Below, piece after piece: positions 23,683 to 28,539 of a stretch of 28,539 nt of DNA. Below the pieces are notes generated by a model. That model searched no databases and had not been told where the DNA came from. It saw nothing but the letters and a program-made list of their open reading frames with translations. The stretch is from the NCBI GenBank assembly GCA_900547035.1, contig URFM01000046.1:1-28539 (forward strand). The letters are read 5' to 3'. Position 1 is the stretch's first letter. Every line of letters begins with the position of its first letter. The position numbers were made by a program, and so were the translations under genes. Source of the DNA: an uncultured Clostridium sp. (lineage in GTDB: Bacteria; Bacillota; Clostridia; Lachnospirales; Lachnospiraceae).

Positions 23683-23716
23683 TTAATAACGATTTTTGAC
23701 CCCTGACAGGCAGGGA

Positions 23717-23777
23717 GGAGACAATTCCACAGAATACGGACTGTTTTGGAGCCGGGATTCTGTTGGAAATTGTCTCC
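23717..23777 (+). terminator. Long hairpin inside the IS left end
   Basis: GGAGACAATT at 23717-23726 pairs with AATTGTCTCC at 23768-23777, and CAGAAT/ATTCTG extend the stem with small bulges. TTCTTTTTAT follows on the plus strand. It would stop rightward transcription entering the element, and may also shape the transposase transcript end. Confidence 0.6.
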
Positions 23778-23845
23778 TTCTTTTTATAAATGCTATTTTA
23801 GGGCGCAAAAGCCCCTTGGCTGGTTTTTTCAGAGCGCTCTATCGC

Positions 23846-25597
23846 CTACGCCGTTTTCTGCTCCTTTTTCCCCTCAAATTTTTCTATCTCCTGATGCAAA
23901 AATCGATGATATTTCATGATGTTCCGCCCTATGGCATACAGCATGAATTCTTTATATACTTTTTCCGTTGACCGGTAATTAAAACGCCGGAACTTTTCGT
24001 TCTCTTTGATATCTCCAAAGTGGCCTTCTGTCTGGATCGACCGTGTCTGACGTTTCAGGACCCCTTCCCCACTCTGGATATTGGCGTTGGATTCTTCCCT
24101 CAGTTCTTCCCACCGCTCGTTGATCTTCATCACTTTATTCCGATCCGGATTCTTTTCGCTGTATCGATAAAGACATTTGGATTTATGCGTACATCCGCTG
24201 CAGTCCGCACAGCCATAAACCTCCACTGTCTGGGTATAACCAGCCATCTCTTTGCTTTCCGTCCGGATATGACGCAGCTCCCTTCCGTCATGGCAGATGT
24301 AATAATGCTCATCCTCAAAGACAGCGTAGGTCATGTTGTAATACTTTCCGATATCTTCCCGGTAGGCACGGGTTTTCCGCTTTTCATGGTCCTGCAGCTT
24401 GATGAAGCTTCGGATCCCTTTCTCTTTCAGATACAGAAGGTTTTTTTCGCAGCAGTAGCCGCTGTCGGCAGTCACTGCCTCCAGTGCGTCCCCAAATGCC
24501 TTCCGGTGCTTTTCCAGGACGGGGATCAGCGTGTTGTAGTCGGTTCGGTCATTGCTTACATATCCATGGACAATAAAGTAATTCTCTACTGCGATCTGGA
24601 GGTTGTAGGCCGGTTTTAACTGCCCGTTGCGCATATGGTCCTCTTTCATCCGCATGAAGGTTGCTTCCAGGTCCGTTTTGGAATAACTGTTCCGGTCTTT
24701 TCCCATAATCTCAAAACATTCCTTATATTCCATCAGACGGGCCCCACACACTTCCAGTTCTTCGTAGAGCTTCTGGATTTCCGGTTTCTGTTTCCCTTTC
24801 CTGTAAACGAAACCGATCCCTTCCTCTCGCGCAATCCGAAACAGGTTCTTCTGCAGCTTCAGGATCTCAAGAGGGGAACAGCTGTCGATCTCAATGATCG
24901 TATGATTGGAAATCTTCTTATGCTTTGTCAGCTTCCGCTTTCGGTTTTCTTCAATAACCTTCCTGACTTTATCCATTCCTTCAATCACAAACATATGGGC
25001 TTCCCCAAGATCATATTTGGGGCCATAGCCATTTTCAAGCAGAAACGTATTGTACCTTTCATAAAGGGAGTCAATCGTATCCAGAAGGCCTGCAAGATGA
25101 TAGTTAAGGCTGCCCCGCCAGACAAAGGTATACCGGTTTGCGTTTGCTTCGATTTTGGTTCCATCGATATACAGTTCTTTCAGAGTAATAAGCCCTTCCT
25201 TCTCCAGACGGCGCATAAACTGGCAGTTCAGTTCATCCAGGACTTCCCCTGTCAGTTTCTTCCCTTTAAAATCGTAGAAAGCATCCCTCTGGGGTTTCTG
25301 CCCTTTGGTAAGCCAGATAAAGGCAAGGTCCCTCTGGCACAGATCTACAATCCGGTCTACCGCCCGGACGCCCCGCATATTTGCATAGGTAACGACAGCA
25401 TACATCATGATTGGATTGTACCCGGTTCGCCCTTTATCCGAATAGCAGGCCAGCAGGCCTGAAAAATTTAATTCCTCCATTACTTTTTTCAGGGTATAGA
25501 CTGGATCATCATCGGGTAAGCCCAATTCGAAGAAACTGAAGTTAATTTTTTGTTGCCCAATTTCAAAAAAGTCGTTATAATAATCCTTGGTTAGCAT
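23846..25597 (-). CDS. IS1182-family DDE transposase
   Basis: I choose ATG 25597, giving MLTKDYYNDFFEIGQQKINF and a 583-aa product; an upstream frame adds 29 residues that look like leader DNA. Order of parts: an N-terminal HTH-like domain ending PQRDAFYDFKGKKLTGEVL, first catalytic Asp in ELYIDGTKIEANANRYTF, second in VTADSGYCCEKN, a zinc-ribbon-like CADCSGCTHKSKC, and a C-terminal QTEGHFGDIKENEKFRRFNY with the catalytic Glu. This matches IS1182-type transposases, which move by cut-and-paste. The frame is intact, so it may be active. No ribosome binding site precedes the ATG, and a TATAAT lies 6 bp upstream, so translation may be leaderless or kept low. Confidence 0.93.
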   Translation of the reverse strand: MLTKDYYNDFFEIGQQKINFSFFELGLPDDDPVYTLKKVMEELNFSGLLACYSDKGRTGYNPIMMYAVVTYANMRGVRAVDRIVDLCQRDLAFIWLTKGQKPQRDAFYDFKGKKLTGEVLDELNCQFMRRLEKEGLITLKELYIDGTKIEANANRYTFVWRGSLNYHLAGLLDTIDSLYERYNTFLLENGYGPKYDLGEAHMFVIEGMDKVRKVIEENRKRKLTKHKKISNHTIIEIDSCSPLEILKLQKNLFRIAREEGIGFVYRKGKQKPEIQKLYEELEVCGARLMEYKECFEIMGKDRNSYSKTDLEATFMRMKEDHMRNGQLKPAYNLQIAVENYFIVHGYVSNDRTDYNTLIPVLEKHRKAFGDALEAVTADSGYCCEKNLLYLKEKGIRSFIKLQDHEKRKTRAYREDIGKYYNMTYAVFEDEHYYICHDGRELRHIRTESKEMAGYTQTVEVYGCADCSGCTHKSKCLYRYSEKNPDRNKVMKINERWEELREESNANIQSGEGVLKRQTRSIQTEGHFGDIKENEKFRRFNYRSTEKVYKEFMLYAIGRNIMKYHRFLHQEIEKFEGKKEQKTA

Positions 25598-25598
25598 A

Positions 25599-25618
25599 GT
25601 TCCATTATAACATGGAAC
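25599..25618 (-). promoter_or_regulatory. Palindrome with -10 box at the transposase start
   Basis: GTTCCAT (25599-25605) and ATGGAAC (25612-25618) are exact inverses, and on the minus strand TATAAT (25609-25604) lies inside. The predicted start is at or next to the ATG at 25597. No good -35 is visible. It could be an operator or a way to keep expression low. Confidence 0.4.
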
Positions 25619-25671
25619 GGAGAAAAAGGTGGTTGTCGTTAGCCATCTTTTTCTTTTTTTCGGGAAATTTT

Positions 25672-25711
25672 CAGGGGCAGGCATAACTCGTATGAGTCAT
25701 GCCTGCCCCTG
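25672..25711. repeat. Long hairpin inside the IS right end
   Basis: CAGGGGCAGGCAT (25672-25684) pairs perfectly with ATGCCTGCCCCTG (25699-25711); after one mismatch ACTC/GAGT close a GTAT loop. It lies 19 bp inside the right inverted repeat, upstream of the transposase, where it may hinder expression from outside promoters. Confidence 0.65.
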
Positions 25712-25729
25712 TTTGGAACGCTCTATTTC

Positions 25730-25740
25730 CCGACGGCCCC
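25730..25740 (-). repeat. Right terminal inverted repeat of the IS
   Basis: CCGACGGCCCC on the plus strand, the exact reverse complement of the left end. Confidence 0.75.
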
Positions 25741-25742
25741 TT

Positions 25743-27425
25743 TTACAGCAAATTTTTATTAGTAATCTTTCTCCCGCTCCACCCCAGGCTCTTCGCCCAC
25801 TCTATGCTGGCTTTTTTGTCTTCATAAGGCCCATAGTCCTCATCATCGGCATCTTCCGTTCTCCATTCCTCAACGGCAGCTTTTCCCTTGTCTGGCTGAT
25901 TGATTCCTTTTAAAAATTGTACAAAACCATCCATGCCGCCTACATCATCCAGAACAAAACAGCCGTCCTGGGCAATGCACACAGGCCGATACTTCTCCAT
26001 CAGAAGCAAAACTGCCTGTTCCAGTTCCTCCTGGGATACTCTGCCATTTTCAAGCAAATCCGCCGCTCCCAGACTGGCCGTCACCCTCACATGCCAGTTG
26101 TCGCCGAAATCGTAATTATAGTATAAAGTATCCGTCAAAGGACGGATTTTGGGCTGCATCGCGTAAGAATCGTACCGCAGGCATTCTTCAATCTCGCGCT
26201 GGAGTTCCTCGTTCATCACATCCTCAAAGCATTGTGGGATAAAACTGCTCGCAACCAGCTTGTCGTCAATCCCTCTGTCGTGGAGCGCAAAAATTCCTCC
26301 GACGGTCAGCCGCTCCAGAAGTTGTGTACAGGAGCCCTCCGATATGTACCATGCCGCTTGTATGGGAATGTCATTGAACGCATAAACTTCACCGCTCTCC
26401 CTCTTTTTAGCATCCTGTCTGCATTGCCATATGCCTTCTCCATGGCACAGAGATACATACGGGCCGGAGTATTTCCTGCGGATCCATGTTTTAAAACTGC
26501 CGGACTCATAATCATCGTTCCAGAATCCTTCGTTTTCGTCCATCCACGGGCTACGGAATACGACGCCTGTCAATTCCATATATTTTCCCAGATTTCCATC
26601 CGTAATCCGTTCAAACTGTCCCTGTGGCAGTTCAAACCGATGCAAATGAGAATTCTGCCATCCAAAACATTTCTGTATCGTATAATGCAGCGCCCACAGC
26701 GGCATATCATCGGGTACGATAACATCCCTGGAGATGGTGTCGCCATACGTCACCTGTCCATAAGTTTGCAAGACATATGTAGTTTTCACTTCTTCCGCCT
26801 GGCTGGAATCATCCCGCATCAATTCCATATGCAGGCGTATCGGACGGATATGGTGATGCAGCTTTGACACATCTGCTCCCTCTGGTAAAAGCAGTGCCCC
26901 CGGATACCTCCCCGTTTTTGAAAGCATGAGGGGTTTGTTCTCTCCTTTTCTTTGAATACCTTCAATGTCCGCAGCCGACGTGTTCCATTTGTCTTCCATA
27001 GCTCCGTCCATACTCCTCTGCAAGATTTTTTCCTGCAGCACCCGTATCCTATTTCTGTAATCCGCGCTGTTCAGGGCTGATACAGATTGCTGGTCCCCAT
27101 GATATATTCCTCTGGTATATGGCAGATACTGCTGTACCGCCTTCTCTGTAGTTGACAGAATTTCCGCTATCTCCGCTGTGGTCTTCCCCTGACTCAGACA
27201 ACGCTGTATCTCAAGGCTGGTCTTACTCGACCAGAGCCCCTCTGTGATCAGGACCTTGCGCACCTTGACCGCAGATGTATTTAACCTTGCAGCCGTCTCT
27301 TTCACGGACTCGGTGTCAAGGTAAGTTTTTACAATATCTATATAGAGCTGGTCGGAAAATGAGTATCCGGCTGTGGACTGATCACTCTTTGGTCTGGTAT
27401 TGTGATTGTTATGTTTACCTATCAT
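25743..27425 (-). CDS. HTH plus pRiA4b ORF-3 (IS1096 TnpR-like) protein
   Basis: ATG 27425 follows AGGAGG with 7-nt spacing and gives 560 aa. About residues 25-110 hold two homeodomain-like helix-turn-helix units (SVKETAARLNTSAVKVRKVL and KTTAEIAEILSTTEKAVQQY). From about 195 to 500 is a plasmid pRiA4b ORF-3 domain (PF07929): VYQL-like TYVLQTYGQ, then PLWALHYTIQKCFGWQNSHL, LTDTLYYNYDFGDNWHVRVT and VLDDVGGMDGFVQFLKG. The family occurs on plasmids and mobile DNA, and its biochemical role is not established. The domain is interrupted by a long insert between HLHRFEL and YNYDFGDNW. It follows the reverse transcriptase gene on the same strand but has its own promoter. The IS begins 2 bp after its stop. 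Confidence 0.8.
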   Translation of the reverse strand: MIGKHNNHNTRPKSDQSTAGYSFSDQLYIDIVKTYLDTESVKETAARLNTSAVKVRKVLITEGLWSSKTSLEIQRCLSQGKTTAEIAEILSTTEKAVQQYLPYTRGIYHGDQQSVSALNSADYRNRIRVLQEKILQRSMDGAMEDKWNTSAADIEGIQRKGENKPLMLSKTGRYPGALLLPEGADVSKLHHHIRPIRLHMELMRDDSSQAEEVKTTYVLQTYGQVTYGDTISRDVIVPDDMPLWALHYTIQKCFGWQNSHLHRFELPQGQFERITDGNLGKYMELTGVVFRSPWMDENEGFWNDDYESGSFKTWIRRKYSGPYVSLCHGEGIWQCRQDAKKRESGEVYAFNDIPIQAAWYISEGSCTQLLERLTVGGIFALHDRGIDDKLVASSFIPQCFEDVMNEELQREIEECLRYDSYAMQPKIRPLTDTLYYNYDFGDNWHVRVTASLGAADLLENGRVSQEELEQAVLLLMEKYRPVCIAQDGCFVLDDVGGMDGFVQFLKGINQPDKGKAAVEEWRTEDADDEDYGPYEDKKASIEWAKSLGWSGRKITNKNLL

Positions 27426-27485
27426 CCTGTGGCCTCCTGAATATGTGTTCTGTCAGATAATTCTTCGTTAAAGAATGGTAAATTT

Positions 27486-27515
27486 ATTGTATATGCTTTC
27501 TCCATAATCTGTCAA
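27486..27515 (-). promoter_or_regulatory. Promoter of the pRiA4b ORF-3 gene
   Basis: A perfect TTGACA (27515-27510 on the minus strand) precedes TATACA at 16 bp or TACAAT at 18 bp. The start would be near 27480, about 55 nt before the ATG. Confidence 0.6.
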
Positions 27516-27611
27516 CCTAATCTTTATTGTACTCAAACCGCTAACTAAACTAGAGGTATCAACGAAATTTTATTAAAAGGGTTTCCATTGGGATTACAGC
27601 GTCAAGTATTT

Positions 27612-28539
27612 CTATTTTTTAAAAACTTTATTTAATCTGCGGCGAATTTTTAACATGTGCCTTTTCGTCTTTCTATCTATTGATTCTTCATTGTCAAAAA
27701 TTTTCTGTGCCCTCTGAACATAAGTAATAAAGTTTCCTTTAACCTTACCGTCTTTTCCTTTCAAATGACTTCCTTTAACCGAGTACTTTTCATATAAATT
27801 TTTGCAACTTATCCTTTTTCCTAATCGGGAATATCCTTTAGCATTCTCTATTGTCTTTATTTTTTTGTACAATCTGTAATAATACTTTGAAACTGTTTTA
27901 TCCCGAATTGTAATCTCTTTTCCATTAAAGGTAAATCCCAAATAATCAATTTCATTTTTTCCATTCTTTATTTTATTTAAAAACAAGGCATTACAGCTTT
28001 GCAGCTTTCCCTCCTTATATTTAAATAACTGAGTTTTTTCCTCTTGAAGCAGCAGTCTTGGAACTGTTTTTATCATCTTAACAATCATTCTTAACGCAAC
28101 GTTAAATTCTGATTCAGATAAGTGGGGTAATATAATTATAAAATCATCGCTGTAGCGCATATATAATCCATTATAGCCAGAAACATACCTCACAATTTCT
28201 TCATCAGCTTTTATCATATAAACATTTGCCAATACAGCGCTTATTGCTGACCCCTGTGGAATTCCAAAATCCTCCAGATGCTTTTTAACATATTCTCGTT
28301 TATATTTTTTAAACTCTGTTTTGTCTAGCACTTTAGGTCTGTTATTTAAAGTATGTATATCATGTTCTGTATCCTGCAAACCGTTCAATTTTAATAAGTC
28401 CGTTAATTCCCAGATGGAATACTGCGTTATATTTTTAAATACCGCATAGTAATCATCCGGCAGTCGTTCCGAACCCAAAACCGTACATATCTGCTCTTTT
28501 AAATACTTGTGGTCTAATGAATCAAAAAAATGGGAAAAA
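27612..28539 (-). CDS. Reverse transcriptase, 5' end beyond the window (DRT2/UG2-like?)
   Basis: The last 308 codons are visible; the frame stays open to the window edge, so the true start lies to the right. Near that edge the frame reads FFDSLDHKYLKEQICTVLGS, the end of the motif carrying the first catalytic Asp. Then come FGIPQGSAISAVLANVYM, the catalytic YMRYSDDFIIILP (YSDD box) and EIDYLGFTFNGKEITI, followed by a basic C-terminal thumb-like region. No group II intron maturase (X) or endonuclease domain follows, and I see no intron RNA or msr/msd in the 3' DNA. The short length and C-terminus recall antiviral UG2/DRT2 reverse transcriptases, which need a non-coding RNA upstream, outside this window. 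Subfamily is a tentative memory match; RT identity is firm. The DNA is noticeably AT-rich. Confidence 0.85.
   Translation of the reverse strand, partial: FSHFFDSLDHKYLKEQICTVLGSERLPDDYYAVFKNITQYSIWELTDLLKLNGLQDTEHDIHTLNNRPKVLDKTEFKKYKREYVKKHLEDFGIPQGSAISAVLANVYMIKADEEIVRYVSGYNGLYMRYSDDFIIILPHLSESEFNVALRMIVKMIKTVPRLLLQEEKTQLFKYKEGKLQSCNALFLNKIKNGKNEIDYLGFTFNGKEITIRDKTVSKYYYRLYKKIKTIENAKGYSRLGKRISCKNLYEKYSVKGSHLKGKDGKVKGNFITYVQRAQKIFDNEESIDRKTKRHMLKIRRRLNKVFKK

Larger units (their letters stand above)
23672..25740 (-). mobile_element. IS1182-type insertion sequence, complete
   Basis: The element is about 2.07 kb. Its ends match: GGGGCCGTCGG at 23672-23682 and the reverse complement at 25730-25740, with further scattered matches inward. 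One transposase gene fills it, read leftward. Strong hairpins lie just inside both ends (23717-23777 and 25672-25711). Flanks (attggc on the left, ttttac on the right) show no direct repeat, so the target duplication is absent, very short or lost. It sits between the DUF4869 promoter and the stop codon of the pRiA4b gene, two bases away, and breaks neither. Confidence 0.8.

Noticed and set aside
24635..25462. Long open frame antisense to the transposase
   Set aside because: The transposase strand has the DDE motifs; the antisense product looks like low-quality hydrophobic shadow sequence.
23672..25740. Target-site duplication around the IS
   Set aside because: Flanking bases on the two sides do not match, so none is reported.
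27426..27611. Retron msr/msd or group II intron RNA 3' of the reverse transcriptase
   Set aside because: No domain V-like hairpin or inverted repeats of msr type seen; only a promoter for the next gene.
1..28539. CRISPR arrays, tRNA or rRNA genes
   Set aside because: No regularly spaced repeats, cloverleaf or rRNA-like conserved stretches noticed on either strand.

Overview
The window looks like a chromosomal segment from a gut-type Clostridia, most likely Lachnospiraceae. This is inferred from clean AGGAGG-type ribosome binding sites, a YesM/YesN pair next to a ribose-type ABC importer, a secreted choline-binding-like repeat protein, an IS1182-type element, DUF4869 and a gut-clostridial Wadjet operon. 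I cannot name a species. Base composition is mixed: the jet genes are GC-rich, while the reverse transcriptase end and the 12.5-12.8 kb and 14.7-14.9 kb gaps are visibly AT-rich.

Layout. 1-640: a decayed HigA-like antitoxin and a promoter region. 639-3518 (+): a secreted cell-wall-binding repeat protein with a strong terminator, a small zinc-ribbon protein and a cytidylate-kinase-like protein. 3515-12220 (-): one seven-gene sugar-uptake operon read right to left: substrate-binding lipoprotein, lactonase-like metallo-hydrolase, RbsA-type ATPase, RbsC-type permease, YesN-type regulator, YesM-type kinase, and an RbsA paralogue that has lost its catalytic residues. It starts from a good sigma-A promoter (TTGTCC-N17-TATAAT). 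A 21-bp-period direct repeat abuts the -35, as expected for an AraC-type regulator such as the operon's own YesN. 12221-14658 (-): a gene-poor stretch, a broken LysR gene and a GT4 glycosyltransferase.

14820-21900 (+): a complete Wadjet (MksBEFG/JetABCD) SMC-nuclease operon, preceded by a promoter, a terminator-like structure and a second promoter, and followed by a 57-aa DUF3006-like protein. JetA (kleisin), JetB (KITE) and JetC (SMC ATPase) would form the DNA-loading complex and JetD the Toprim-type nuclease. 21916-22107 holds a decayed small gene.

22170-28539 (-): accessory genes. A two-gene unit of a DUF4869 protein and a compact P-loop protein with a possible Toprim-like second half is the best candidate for an undescribed system. 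Next come a complete IS1182-type insertion sequence with matching inverted ends, an HTH/pRiA4b ORF-3 protein, and a reverse transcriptase cut by the window edge whose motifs recall defence RTs (DRT2/UG2-like). Wadjet, remnant toxin-antitoxin pieces, an IS and an RT together suggest a defence or accessory island from about 15 kb to beyond the right edge.
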